Positions 18,564 through 27,361 of a stretch of DNA of 64,000 bases are shown here, in pieces. Under the pieces are notes generated by a model. That model was not told where the DNA came from. It saw nothing but the letters and a program-made list of their open reading frames with translations, and did not search any database. The translations under genes were made by a program, and so were the position numbers. The stretch's first letter is position 1; each line of letters starts with the position of its first letter. Location of the stretch: positions 124,001 through 188,000 of the forward strand of contig NZ_RIAV01000005.1 of NCBI RefSeq assembly GCF_003852715.1, in the 5' to 3' direction. Origin of the DNA: Ectobacillus antri (GTDB taxonomy: Bacteria > Bacillota > Bacilli > Bacillales > Bacillaceae_G).

Positions 18564-19845
18564 ATTTCTTACCTCCTGATAATGCTTGATTCAGGTCTGT
18601 AATCAAATCCTCCACATCCTCAATTCCCACAGATAACCGAACTAAGTCCGGTGTCACGCCTGCCAGACGTTGCTGCTCCTCTGTTAACTGGCGATGTGTT
18701 GTACTTGCGGGATGAATAACCGATGTACGCGCATCTGCAACATGTGTAACCAGTGCAGCGAGTTTTACTTGTTCAATAAACTCCTTCGCTGCGGCAGTAC
18801 CTCCTTTTACACCAAAGGTCAACACACCGCTAGCACCTTTTTTTAAATACTTTTCTGCCAAACTATGCTGTGTACTGCTTTCAAGACCTGGATAATGAAC
18901 CCAGCTAATACGCTCATCTTTCTCGAGCCATTTTGCAATCTCCAGCGCATTTTGACTATGACGCTCCATGCGCAGGTGCAACGTCTCTAGACCTATATTG
19001 CTGATATACGCATTGAAGGGGCTCATACAGTTTCCATAATCGCGTAGTAACTGCACACGTGCTTTTACAATGTAAGCGGCAGCACCAAAATCTTTTACAT
19101 ACTGTACACCGTGATATGTAGCATCTGGCTCAACTAATTCTGGATATTTTCCATTATCCCAGTTAAAGTTACCACCATCAATTACAATGCCACCAAGAGA
19201 GCTAGCGTGACCATCGATGTACTTGGTTGTGGAATGAACGACAATGTTGGCTCCATACACAAACGGTTGACATAAATAAGGAGTTGCAAGTGTATTATCA
19301 ATAACCAATGGTACATCAAGTTCTTTTGATGCCTTTGCAAACTCCTCAAAATGTAATACATTCATCGCAGGATTACCAAGTGTTTCTCCATATACAAGTT
19401 TTGTGTTCAACTTGCCAAGCTTCACAATTTCTTCAGCTGGCAGGTTGGGATCAAAGAACGTAACTTCAATCCCAAGTTTACGTAGACTTACCCCGAATAG
19501 ATTAAATGTGCCACCATACACTGTCGATGAGCAAAGCAAATGATCTCCTGCATTACAGATATTTAAAATGGCAAGCATAATCGCAGCCTGACCGGATGCT
19601 GTTGCTACTGCGCCAACCCCACCTTCGAGTTGACTAAGCTTTTGTTCGAATGCATTGATAGTTGGATTACCAATTCTTGTGTAAATGTAACCTTCCGCCT
19701 GCAAATTGAATAACGCTGCTAAATCATCCGGTGTATCGTATTTGTAAGTGGTGCTTTGATATAGCGGTAAAACGCGTGGCTCTCCATTCTTTGGTGTATA
19801 TCCTCCTTGTACGCAAATTGTTCCTTGTTTCCATTGCTCTCCCAT
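18544..19845 (-). CDS. metY: O-acetylhomoserine sulfhydrylase
   Basis: MetY makes homocysteine from O-acetylhomoserine and sulfide with pyridoxal phosphate. The protein has about 433 residues of the Cys/Met-metabolism PLP family; the cofactor Lys is in [18 protein letters not shown], and [10 protein letters not shown] and [11 protein letters not shown] form the phosphate and substrate sites. The ATG at 19845 has an AAAGGG site eight bases before it and is preferred to an upstream GTG. It is the first gene after the S-box leader and overlaps metA. Its acetylated substrate agrees with the Glu111 form of MetA. Confidence 0.94.
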   Translation of the reverse strand: MGEQWKQGTICVQGGYTPKNGEPRVLPLYQSTTYKYDTPDDLAALFNLQAEGYIYTRIGNPTINAFEQKLSQLEGGVGAVATASGQAAIMLAILNICNAGDHLLCSSTVYGGTFNLFGVSLRKLGIEVTFFDPNLPAEEIVKLGKLNTKLVYGETLGNPAMNVLHFEEFAKASKELDVPLVIDNTLATPYLCQPFVYGANIVVHSTTKYIDGHASSLGGIVIDGGNFNWDNGKYPELVEPDATYHGVQYVKDFGAAAYIVKARVQLLRDYGNCMSPFNAYISNIGLETLHLRMERHSQNALEIAKWLEKDERISWVHYPGLESSTQHSLAEKYLKKGASGVLTFGVKGGTAAAKEFIEQVKLAALVTHVADARTSVIHPASTTHRQLTEEQQRLAGVTPDLVRLSVGIEDVEDLITDLNQALSGGKKYAHHRG

Positions 19846-19869
19846 TCCCAACACCCTTTCCTATATAAA

Positions 19870-19913
19870 ATAAAAAACTGCTTCTCTCGCCCAAAGGCAA
19901 AAGAAGCAGTCCT
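19870..19913 (-). terminator. Regulatory terminator of the S-box leader
   Basis: On the minus strand GACTGCTTCT pairs with AGAAGCAGTT around a long loop and runs into a T tract. It lies between the SAM aptamer and the metY ribosome site, as in transcriptional S-box switches, where it forms when SAM is bound. Confidence 0.88.
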
Positions 19914-19936
19914 ATTACACGCTCGACCATACTTCT

Positions 19937-20035
19937 CTTATCTTTCAGCATTATTCTGCAGGATGTAGCACAATTCCGTTGTCGGCTGTTGCTAAGGTTT
20001 CGTAGGGCCTGGTCCCTCCACCTATTCTTGATAAG
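19937..20035 (-). promoter_or_regulatory. SAM-I (S-box) riboswitch aptamer
   Basis: The minus strand shows the S-box landmarks in order: CTTATC as the 5' side of P1, AGGTGGAGGGACC, GGCCCTACGAAACC, TTAGCAAC, GTGCTACATCCTGCAG, and CTGAAAGATAAG ending with the GATAAG that closes P1. High SAM is expected to favour the downstream terminator and switch off metY-metA. No other gene in the window shows such a leader, including the MetX-like gene. Confidence 0.95.
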
Positions 20036-20053
20036 ACGTATGAAATTAGCTTG

Positions 20054-20082
20054 ATTTTATATACAAACAACAAAAAAGTCAA
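20054..20082 (-). promoter_or_regulatory. Sigma-A promoter of metY-metA
   Basis: TTGACT, a 17-base spacer and TAAAAT stand upstream of the S-box on the minus strand. This places the start of transcription about ten bases before the aptamer. Confidence 0.75.
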
Positions 20083-20243
20083 ATTATTTTTTGAATTTTT
20101 AAAAATTTTATTTTGAGTACCGAAGATTTTTTCACCACGTTTTACACACATCTTGTAGATTACATACTGTTGTTTTATTGAAGTCACTTTTTTAACATAA
20201 CAATTTTTTACAATCACTCATTCCCTATCTTGAATATAATACG

Positions 20244-21026
20244 ATGACAACAAACAGAATGGACGCATGGCTTATGAGCAATCAATTTAAAGAAATATTC
20301 GGAGCCACGATAGCTGCCATAGGGACTATCACCGCAGCTATCGGTAGTACACCACTTCCTTTTCTAGGAGATGGTTTAAAAAGCAATCTTGATTTGTACG
20401 GCAATGTTCTCCAGGCAACAGGTAACGCACTAGAAGCTGACGGACAAGATGGTATATCTTTAGAAAAGATAGGAAATGAAATACAAGCCACGGGGAATTC
20501 AATTGTTGTTGCCGGTATCCTATTAGATCGGGACGGAGATGCTGGCCAAAGGGCAATTATAACTGGAAATTGGCTACAAGCTCTAGGTGGATTGGCTGCG
20601 CTTGGAGATGAATTTGAAGATCCCTCGGCAGCTGGGCAAAACTTTAATATTACAGGAAACTTACTGCAAGCAATTGGAAATTCTCTACAAGCGATTGGAG
20701 GTATTCGGCAGCTGCGAGAAGAACGACAGGAGCAAAATCAACCGGATAAAGAAGAAACTTCTTCTGATAAGGAAGCTCCATCTGATAAGGATACGAGGGT
20801 AGATATAAAAGAAGAGTCCAAAAAAGAGATTGGACCTAATGGGTTACTGATAATGGATCGTAATGAAACGATTATATTCGTAGGCAGTTGGGTGCAAGCC
20901 GTTGGATCTGTCCTATCTCTAATTGGTCAAATCAAAGAAGAATCGCAAGAAATAAGCGAGAAATCAGATATGAGTCAAAAGGGCAAGAAAGAAACAGAAG
21001 ATGATAAAGAAGAATCATCTGATTGA
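20244..21026 (+). CDS. Repetitive protein of unknown function (DUF6944-like)
   Basis: A 260-residue protein without recognised catalytic motifs. It is built from repeats of the form GNxLQAxGN: residues 53-63, 77-87, 108-117, 138-148 and a weaker GSWVQAVGSVL at 214-224, with related GTITAAIGS at 27-35. The repeats alternate small, polar and hydrophobic residues as in amphipathic helices or hairpins. A charged low-complexity linker rich in Lys, Glu, Asp and Ser lies at 155-200, and a similar acidic tail at 230-260. It resembles a Bacillus family annotated only as repetitive. The start is uncertain: no clear ribosome site is seen, a TATAAT box lies only five bases before the first ATG, and ATGs at 20259 or 20274 are alternatives. 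It converges on the subtilase gene. Confidence 0.7.
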   Translation: MTTNRMDAWLMSNQFKEIFGATIAAIGTITAAIGSTPLPFLGDGLKSNLDLYGNVLQATGNALEADGQDGISLEKIGNEIQATGNSIVVAGILLDRDGDAGQRAIITGNWLQALGGLAALGDEFEDPSAAGQNFNITGNLLQAIGNSLQAIGGIRQLREERQEQNQPDKEETSSDKEAPSDKDTRVDIKEESKKEIGPNGLLIMDRNETIIFVGSWVQAVGSVLSLIGQIKEESQEISEKSDMSQKGKKETEDDKEESSD

Positions 21027-21028
21027 TA

Positions 21029-21063
21029 AGAGAGTGTCTCCATTTGAGGCACTCTCTATTTTC
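21029..21063. terminator. Bidirectional terminator
   Basis: AGAGAGTGTCTC pairs with GAGGCACTCTCT (one G-T pair) around a short loop, followed by a T-rich run. It serves the repetitive-protein gene and the convergent subtilase gene. Confidence 0.82.
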
Positions 21064-22291
21064 ATGATAATAATAGTTTAAAAACTTGTTGCATCAATAG
21101 GTATCCTTCACGTACAGAATTAAAAGACTGTAAGCTTTGCAGCATCGTTAACTTGACCTTCTCTGGTGAAAACGGCGGATATGCCTGCAAAATTAAAGCC
21201 GCCATTCCAGAACAAATTCCCGTAGCCATGGATGTGCCCGATAATGTAATATACGTACCACCTACGACAGCTCCTGGATTCTGCAAACCAAGTGTAGAAT
21301 TGGGTGAATAAGCAGCCGTAATATTATTGCCTGGTACAAATAGATCTGGTTTTAACAAGCCATCTATTGTAGGAGATTTACTTGTGTAAGGAGCTTTTAC
21401 ATCATCAGAAATGTTAGCTGTATTCAAATCATCAATAGCGCCTACAGTTACAACTTTGGGGTGGATGCCAGGGGTATCAATAGAAAGCGCTGCCCCATTG
21501 TTTCCTGCAGAGGCTACAACAAAAATACCTGCATCTACAGCCAATGCAGAAGCGCGCGCAAGAGGATCGTCGGAGTACGTTAATGTTGGGGGGCCTCCTA
21601 GCGATAGATTCATTATTTTGATATTGAATTGTGCTTTATTTTGAATCACATAGTCAATTCCGGCAATAACGGTAGAAGCTGAGCCGCCTCCACTGCTGTC
21701 TAATACTTTTATTCCAATTAATGAAGCATCTGGAGCAACTCCCGTGTATAACCCTCCCGAAATGGATCCATTTCCAGCGGCACAGCCCGCGACATGTGTA
21801 CCGTGCCCATTATCATCATATGGCGCTGTTGCACCGTTAACAAAGTCCTTAAAGTGGACAATGCGATTGATAGGCGTAACAAAATCAGGATGCGGATAAA
21901 TACCTGTATCTACAATTGCAATTCCCACATTCAAACCTGTCAAGCCAAACGTGTTTCTAGTATAAGTCGCACCCGCCGCTGCTGTAGCTATATTTAAATT
22001 CGTACTTACTTTATAATCGCAGTAAACTTTTTCTATATCCTTTAATCTTGCTAATTGTCTTAAGTTTTTAATAGATAGTTGCGCAGCTATCAACTGCAGA
22101 TTAATAATATTTAACCCTTCTTTTTCTTCAGGTGCTAACGTAATTAAATCTTGTAATTTTTTCACAGAAGAATCCTTTTTAATCTGTATAATAACTGGAA
22201 TAATCACAGGCGATGTAGCATCTTTTTTTTCATTTATTTCTCTTATAAGTGTCTTATCAAACTTGTCCTCCAATTCAAAGCTCTCTTTCAT
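21062..22291 (-). CDS. Cytosolic subtilisin-like serine protease (S8, AprX-like)
   Basis: A 409-residue protease with the catalytic triad Asp128 (AIVDTG), His163 (NGHGTHVAG) and Ser354 (SGTSMATG), and the oxyanion Asn264 (AGNNG). An N-terminal region of about 100 residues resembles an I9-type inhibitor prodomain (PVIIQIKKD...LKDIEKVYCDYKV). No signal peptide is visible, so it is probably intracellular or released only on lysis or sporulation, as for AprX. The ATG at 22291 is chosen because AGGGAGGA precedes it. The target proteins are unknown. Confidence 0.9.
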   Translation of the reverse strand: MKESFELEDKFDKTLIREINEKKDATSPVIIPVIIQIKKDSSVKKLQDLITLAPEEKEGLNIINLQLIAAQLSIKNLRQLARLKDIEKVYCDYKVSTNLNIATAAAGATYTRNTFGLTGLNVGIAIVDTGIYPHPDFVTPINRIVHFKDFVNGATAPYDDNGHGTHVAGCAAGNGSISGGLYTGVAPDASLIGIKVLDSSGGGSASTVIAGIDYVIQNKAQFNIKIMNLSLGGPPTLTYSDDPLARASALAVDAGIFVVASAGNNGAALSIDTPGIHPKVVTVGAIDDLNTANISDDVKAPYTSKSPTIDGLLKPDLFVPGNNITAAYSPNSTLGLQNPGAVVGGTYITLSGTSMATGICSGMAALILQAYPPFSPEKVKLTMLQSLQSFNSVREGYLLMQQVFKLLLS

Positions 22292-22391
22292 TAATATCCT
22301 CCCTTGTTCAATCAAATATGTCTTTAGTACAAGGTATGTAAAACAAAGAAAACTGATATGGATATTAGGTTATTTTTTTATATATACAAAG

Positions 22392-22422
22392 AAAGACCCA
22401 TGTTATACACAAGGGCCTAATA
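22392..22422 (-). terminator. Probable terminator of the YjcZ-type gene
   Basis: On the minus strand AGGCCC pairs with GGGTCT over a 13-base loop and is followed by TTCTTTG. The stem is short, hence the modest score. Confidence 0.5.
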
Positions 22423-22426
22423 GTTT

Positions 22427-22546
22427 TTAGCGATCGTAGCCAAGGAAACTTGCACCGATGATAATCAAAAGAATAAACAATACAACCACTAAAGCAAAGC
22501 CGCCATAACCATAGCCGCAGCCACCGTAACCACCGTAACCGTACAT
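22427..22546 (-). CDS. YjcZ-family sporulation peptide
   Basis: A 39-residue frame on the minus strand with a Tyr/Gly-rich start ([16 protein letters not shown]) followed by one membrane helix ([20 protein letters not shown]) ending GYDR. This is the layout of the YjcZ/SscA family, small proteins made in the mother cell and often found in the coat. AAGGAGG stands nine bases before the ATG, which makes translation very likely. It lies between the subtilase and the MetX-like gene, all on the same strand. Confidence 0.9.
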   Translation of the reverse strand: MYGYGGYGGCGYGYGGFALVVVLFILLIIIGASFLGYDR

Positions 22547-22761
22547 AGCTTTGTGCCTCCTTATATATTACTAAGATGTGTGTACAAAGATATAATATGG
22601 TTATATGACGCTTTTGCGCACGTCCGAAATAAAATGGGCATTATATCCTGTGTCTTACGTCTTTCCTCTTTGTTTTACAGTATGTGTATCATTGATATAA
22701 AGCACTCACTATTGCCGGTTCGGGTACAAGCGGCGGTGCCGGAAAAGAAAAAGTTTATAGC

Positions 22762-23841
22762 TCATTTATCTACCAGCCATTCCTCCACTTTCTTTGCAAA
22801 AAGATGCGTATCCAGAATCCCCCCCATATGTCCATATATACTATGAAACCCAAAAAAGCTCGCTTGCTTTCCAAGCATCTGTAGCTGCTTTACAGTTTCC
22901 TCGCTCATATATGCTGGCTGCAAGGTATCTTCATAGCAAGAAATTAATAATACCTTCGCTTGAATACGCTCTAGCGCTTCCTGCATATTTGAAAAACCGT
23001 CTGATATATCTTGCAGCATAGTAGCTCGTGATGTATACAACCAATGATTTGCGTCACAATAAATGATGTTCTCTTTTACTTTTTCATAGATTTCTCTTTC
23101 ATACGCAGCAGCTCGCTCCATACCTTGCACAGCTTGTAATGTTCCTCGGCTACTTTTGAACATATCTTCATACCATTTTGTACTAAATGCATTTGTGTAC
23201 ATCATCTGAGCTGCTAAATGAAGTCCTTCAAAAGGCTCTACTTTTCCGTAATATTGACCTCCATTCCAATTTGGATCTAGCTGAATAGCACGGATGGCGT
23301 GCTGTAGCACATTACATGATGTGGCAACTGGATTTCGCGCATTTGTTATTATACCAATACAACGTTCTACCATATTTGGTTCTTGAACAGTCCAATGAAG
23401 TGCAATCATTCCTCCGGCAGAAGGACCAATCACCGCATGCAGCTTCTGAATACCTAAAGAAGCAAGTAATGCCTTTTGAATTTTAACCATGTCAGCAAAA
23501 GTGAATACAGGAAAATCCATCCCATATGGTTTCCCTGTTGCGATATTTATAGAAGCAGGCCCAGTTGTAATAACATTGGGATTTTTTTGTTGGACATTAC
23601 ATAAATTTTCTGTACAAATTACAAAAAAACGACTCGTATCTATTGCTTTATCCTCTCCAATTAAGTCTCCCCACCAGCTTATTACTTGACTTGTCGCACT
23701 AAAATAATGACAGACAAGAATTACATTGTCTTTTTGTTTATTCAAAGTACCATATGTTTGATAACCGATTTGAATGGGGATTTCTTTTCCACAATTAAAT
23801 CGATAGTTATTTTGCGAAAAAACCGACCTCTTTGCTAGCAA
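22762..23841 (-). CDS. MetX-like alpha/beta hydrolase (homoserine acetyltransferase family)
   Basis: A 359-residue alpha/beta-hydrolase protein with the MetX layout: PIQIGYQTYGTLN near the N terminus, a TENLCNV loop, the nucleophile elbow GPSAGGM (Ser141), CYEDTLQPA with a candidate Asp and YGHMGG with the candidate His. Classical MetX has GGSMGGM and a GHD motif, so this is a divergent member and its acyl acceptor is not certain. The start is probably the TTG at 23841, which has GGGGAG eight bases before it; the longer frame upstream has no ribosome site. With metA and metY in the same region, homoserine acetylation is the simplest guess. Confidence 0.75.
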   Translation of the reverse strand: MLAKRSVFSQNNYRFNCGKEIPIQIGYQTYGTLNKQKDNVILVCHYFSATSQVISWWGDLIGEDKAIDTSRFFVICTENLCNVQQKNPNVITTGPASINIATGKPYGMDFPVFTFADMVKIQKALLASLGIQKLHAVIGPSAGGMIALHWTVQEPNMVERCIGIITNARNPVATSCNVLQHAIRAIQLDPNWNGGQYYGKVEPFEGLHLAAQMMYTNAFSTKWYEDMFKSSRGTLQAVQGMERAAAYEREIYEKVKENIIYCDANHWLYTSRATMLQDISDGFSNMQEALERIQAKVLLISCYEDTLQPAYMSEETVKQLQMLGKQASFFGFHSIYGHMGGILDTHLFAKKVEEWLVDK

Positions 23842-24549
23842 GCTCTCATCTCCCCTCTTGTATCTCAATACGAGGAAAAAATATAATTCCCTTCTTTTAT
23901 ATAAGAACACTATTTTATTGATTGTTTTTCTTATCTTCAGACTCTGTTAAAGTTCTTTGTTGATTGCTGCTGAGCGGTTAGGGGACCGTCTCTACTCTAA
24001 TCCATATCACAAAAGAATAACCTACCAGTTGATCTATATAAGTACAACTAGAAAAACCGACATTCTTTTTTGGGGTGGGAAAGAAGAACGGGCAATGTAT
24101 GGTTGCGGTCAGTGTCTAAGAGATACGCGTGTCAAGTAAGAACATACACACCTGAAGCTGTGAATTTCTTGCTGTTTCTATGTCGAACAAATCATGTAAA
24201 TTTATATATACTGTAAAAGATGTTAGTTGATAGGAGCAGGCAGATAAATTCAAATCATACTGCTCATATAAATAGACGTATGATACAATATAAAAATGGC
24301 AGTACATTAGATTTTATATTATAATTATTTTCATATATTTTTGAGTACATGGAAATTGTTGTTTCATGTCTACTACCTTTTTCTTTCATTTCATTCATTA
24401 AGCACCTTCACTGACATCAATATGTTCGATTTATTACAAAAACTTAATCGTTATATTTTGTTTTTTAAATTTTAAATTAAAATTAACCTTTTATATCACA
24501 TAACCTATAAGAGAAGATTCATATCACTTCAAGATAGGAGGTTTATCAT
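23842..24549. other. 708-base gene-free region
   Basis: The region between the divergent MetX-like and GGDEF/EAL genes. A 60-codon frame at 23957-24139 has no ribosome site and no recognisable product. The minus-strand leader of the MetX-like gene was read for S-box motifs and has only a CTGAAGATAAG tail without the GGAGGGA core. The last 250 bases are very AT-rich. I see no firm RNA element. Confidence 0.6.
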
Positions 24550-27093
24550 ATGAGAACTAGCCAGTATCAATCCTCTTTAAAAAGACATTCGTCTAGACCT
24601 TCATTACAATTTACACTAAATAAAAAAACTGAAATTTTAGACATAAATGAAGATGGACTTGTCCTACTCGGCTGGGAGCTTCATGATATTTTAGGCTCTT
24701 CTTTATTATCTTTTGTACATTCTGAAGATAGAGAATCCGTTGCTTCCTATTTTCAAATGTATGACTCTCATGAATACATTTCATTTCGCATACTAAGTAA
24801 ACAACAAGACTACGTCCTTGTTCAACAATATGCTCGATTAATAGAAGATAGCGAGGGACACCTTCATTTTTTCGCTACCCTCGCTCAATTTCATAGACAG
24901 ACGGAAGATTTATTAAGTGGACAGCAAAAGCTTTTAGAGTTAATTGCAAAAGGAATGGCACTTCCGCTTATTTTAGATGAGATTATCTATACTGCAGAAC
25001 AAATACAGCCTGATATTATAGGATCTATTCTACTGCTTAAAGAAGGTCGCTTATACCATGGCGCCGCACCAAAGTTACCTGATACATACACGCATGCATT
25101 GAATGGGGTGCGATTCGGTCCCGGTATTGGCTCTTGCGGTACTGCTGCCTATCTAAAACAATTAATTATTGTAGAGGATATTTCCACAGACCCTTACTGG
25201 GAACATTATAAAGATTTAGCATTAACTCATGGTCTTAAATCTTGCTGGTCTCTTCCCATTTTCTCATCTAACAATGAAGTACTCGGTACGTTTGCAATCT
25301 ATCATACGTACTGCAAGAAGCCCTCACAAGAAGATATTGAATTTTTTTATACCTTCTCTTATTTAGCCGGATTAGCAATCGAGCAGACTGAGATTAAGCA
25401 AGCACGAGATGAAAGTGAGCAACGATATAAGTCACTTTTTGATCAAAATATTAATGCTGTTATTTCACTAGATTTGGAAGGGCGCTGTTTAGATGTGAAC
25501 GAAGCAGCTCTCGCTTTAGGTGATTTTACACGAAAGCAGTTCATCAATACGTATTTTACAGATTGGATTGTCAAAGAAGACCTTGCATCTACGTTGGAAT
25601 TGTTTGAAAAAACTAAGGACGGCGCATCTCAATCTGCATTTTTAAGGCTATTAAAGGCTGATAAGCAAATTGTTCACCTCAATGTGACTTTTATTCCTAT
25701 CCTTGTAGATCACAAGGTAACTGGTATATATGTGATGGCTGCCGATATTACAGAACGTATGAAACAAGAAGAAACTATTCGACATATGGCTTACTATGAC
25801 GCACTCACCTCATTACCTAATCGCAGATTATTTTATAAGCGTATAGAAGAGGCTGTTCTTGCAAATAAACCGTTCTCTATACTGTATATGGATGTAGATC
25901 GTTTTAAGTACATCAATGATTCTTTAGGCCATAATATCGGTGACAAATTGCTCGTGCATGTAGGAGATCGTTTACAACAAAGCATCGGTAAAGATGGGAA
26001 TGTATTTCGATTAGGAGGAGATGAGTTCACAATATTTACAATTGAATCCAATCATCATGATTCTGCCATTTATTTAGCAAAAAAATTGCTGCAAGCGTTT
26101 GAACCGGCTTTTGTAGTGGATGACTTTACTCTTCATGTAACCCCTAGCATTGGGATATCACGTTATCCACAGGATGGAACAGATGTAGAAACCTTGCTTA
26201 AACATGCTGATATTGCTATGTATAATGCCAAAAAAAGTGGGAAAAATCAATATCGTACGTATCAACCAAGTACACAGTTGCCTGCTCCTAGTCCCTTTTT
26301 ATTACATGATTTGTATGAAGCAATTAATCATGATAGTTTAACTGTTTTATACCAACCTATCATGAATATCACGACAAATACGGTAACCGCTGCAGAAGCA
26401 TTAGTGCGCTGGAAGCATCCTAAATTAGGGCTGATTTCCCCTAATTTATTTATACCCCTTGCCGAAGAAATGGGGATGATTACAACCATTGATATTTGGA
26501 TGATTCGACAAGCTTGTAAACAAATTGACAGGTTGATGAGACTCAAGCTTGCATCTATCCGTATTTCAGTCAATATATCTGTTAAAAGCTTGTATAAGCC
26601 CAACTTTGCAAAATGCGTGATAGCTATATTAGAAGAATTTTCGTTACCACCACATTCACTAGTGTTAGAAATTAGAGAAGGCGTATTCATGCAAAAAGAA
26701 AGCGTTGTTATATCCAACTTGCAAGAATTACAAGGATATGGCATATCTTTTTCGATTGACGATTTTGGAACAGGCTATTCTTCTCTCGCTTCCTTAGAAC
26801 GAATTCCAGCACAAACGATAAAAATTGCAAAATCGTTTATTGACTGCCTACCAAGCCCTGGATATGGTACAATTATCACTTCAACTTTGCTTTCATTGGC
26901 ACAACAATTAAACATGACAGTCATTGCTGAAGGAGTTGAGTCCGTCGATCAGCTTACTTATTTAAAAGAACACGCATGTCAGTATGCACAGGGATTTTTA
27001 ATTAGTCCACCTGTTATTGCATCACATTTAGAACAAATGCTATCGTATCAATTGCAAAAGACAGACTTTATACTTCCTACAAATACAACATAA
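24550..27093 (+). CDS. PAS-GAF-PAS-GGDEF-EAL cyclic-di-GMP protein
   Basis: An 847-residue cytosolic protein with no membrane segment. Domains in order: PAS (about 15-110), GAF (about 115-285, with SCGTAAYL and DPYWEHYKDLA), PAS (about 290-410), GGDEF (about 420-580) and EAL (about 590-840). The diguanylate-cyclase motif LGGDEF (about 487-492) is intact, with DALTSLPNRR before it. In the EAL domain the EALVRW motif (616-621) and DDFGTGYSS are present. However, the KIDKSF motif reads KIAKSF with Ala760 in place of Asp, and LEITES reads LEIREG. It is therefore probably a synthase whose phosphodiesterase half is weak or sensory. AGGAGG precedes the ATG. Confidence 0.93.
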   Translation: MRTSQYQSSLKRHSSRPSLQFTLNKKTEILDINEDGLVLLGWELHDILGSSLLSFVHSEDRESVASYFQMYDSHEYISFRILSKQQDYVLVQQYARLIEDSEGHLHFFATLAQFHRQTEDLLSGQQKLLELIAKGMALPLILDEIIYTAEQIQPDIIGSILLLKEGRLYHGAAPKLPDTYTHALNGVRFGPGIGSCGTAAYLKQLIIVEDISTDPYWEHYKDLALTHGLKSCWSLPIFSSNNEVLGTFAIYHTYCKKPSQEDIEFFYTFSYLAGLAIEQTEIKQARDESEQRYKSLFDQNINAVISLDLEGRCLDVNEAALALGDFTRKQFINTYFTDWIVKEDLASTLELFEKTKDGASQSAFLRLLKADKQIVHLNVTFIPILVDHKVTGIYVMAADITERMKQEETIRHMAYYDALTSLPNRRLFYKRIEEAVLANKPFSILYMDVDRFKYINDSLGHNIGDKLLVHVGDRLQQSIGKDGNVFRLGGDEFTIFTIESNHHDSAIYLAKKLLQAFEPAFVVDDFTLHVTPSIGISRYPQDGTDVETLLKHADIAMYNAKKSGKNQYRTYQPSTQLPAPSPFLLHDLYEAINHDSLTVLYQPIMNITTNTVTAAEALVRWKHPKLGLISPNLFIPLAEEMGMITTIDIWMIRQACKQIDRLMRLKLASIRISVNISVKSLYKPNFAKCVIAILEEFSLPPHSLVLEIREGVFMQKESVVISNLQELQGYGISFSIDDFGTGYSSLASLERIPAQTIKIAKSFIDCLPSPGYGTIITSTLLSLAQQLNMTVIAEGVESVDQLTYLKEHACQYAQGFLISPPVIASHLEQMLSYQLQKTDFILPTNTT

Positions 27094-27115
27094 TCAATAC
27101 GTTATCGACTAAACT

Positions 27116-27156
27116 GGAAAAGCTCAGAGCGCTTTACTCTGAGCTTTTCCGTTTTA
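27116..27156. terminator. Bidirectional terminator
   Basis: A perfect 14-base stem GGAAAAGCTCAGAG/CTCTGAGCTTTTCC with a seven-base loop lies between the convergent GGDEF/EAL and ybdD genes. Confidence 0.93.
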
Positions 27157-27169
27157 TTAAAATTATCGT

Positions 27170-27361
27170 TTAACAACAGCGAGAAACATTCCCTGCTTTT
27201 GTTTCAAACTTAGCTTTTTGAACATCTGCGAAGAAGGCTTTACGTGATAAGATTGGCTGTGAGGGCTGCTTTTCTTTCATGTATGCTACATACTTTTCAT
27301 AGCTTGGAACACCAACTAATAAGCTAATAAACTCACGCCATTGTACCATTAACTTACGCAT
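27170..27361 (-). CDS. YbdD/YjiX-family CstA accessory peptide
   Basis: A 63-residue protein of the YbdD/YjiX (DUF466) family, which is found directly after cstA-type genes in many bacteria. Seen are LLVGVPSYEKYVAYMKEKQPSQP and the C-terminal Cys pair SRCC, typical of the family. Its role is thought to be linked to CstA transport; no mechanism can be read. Its ATG overlaps the cstA stop region by eight bases and an AAGGGA site lies within the end of cstA. Confidence 0.85.
   Translation of the reverse strand: MRKLMVQWREFISLLVGVPSYEKYVAYMKEKQPSQPILSRKAFFADVQKAKFETKAGNVSRCC

Noticed and set aside
19951-20217. An 88-codon frame on the minus strand upstream of metY.
   Set aside because: It runs through the S-box aptamer and promoter and has no ribosome site.
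23957-24139. A 60-codon frame on the plus strand.
   Set aside because: No ribosome site, no recognisable domain, and composition like the surrounding non-coding sequence.
23911-24140. A possible second S-box leader on the minus strand upstream of the MetX-like gene.
   Set aside because: Only a CTGAAGATAAG-like tail is present; the GGAGGGA and GGCCC core and the P1 partner are missing.
24300-24549. A cyclic-di-GMP riboswitch before the GGDEF/EAL gene.
   Set aside because: The leader is AT-rich and lacks the conserved stem-loops of GEMM-type elements.
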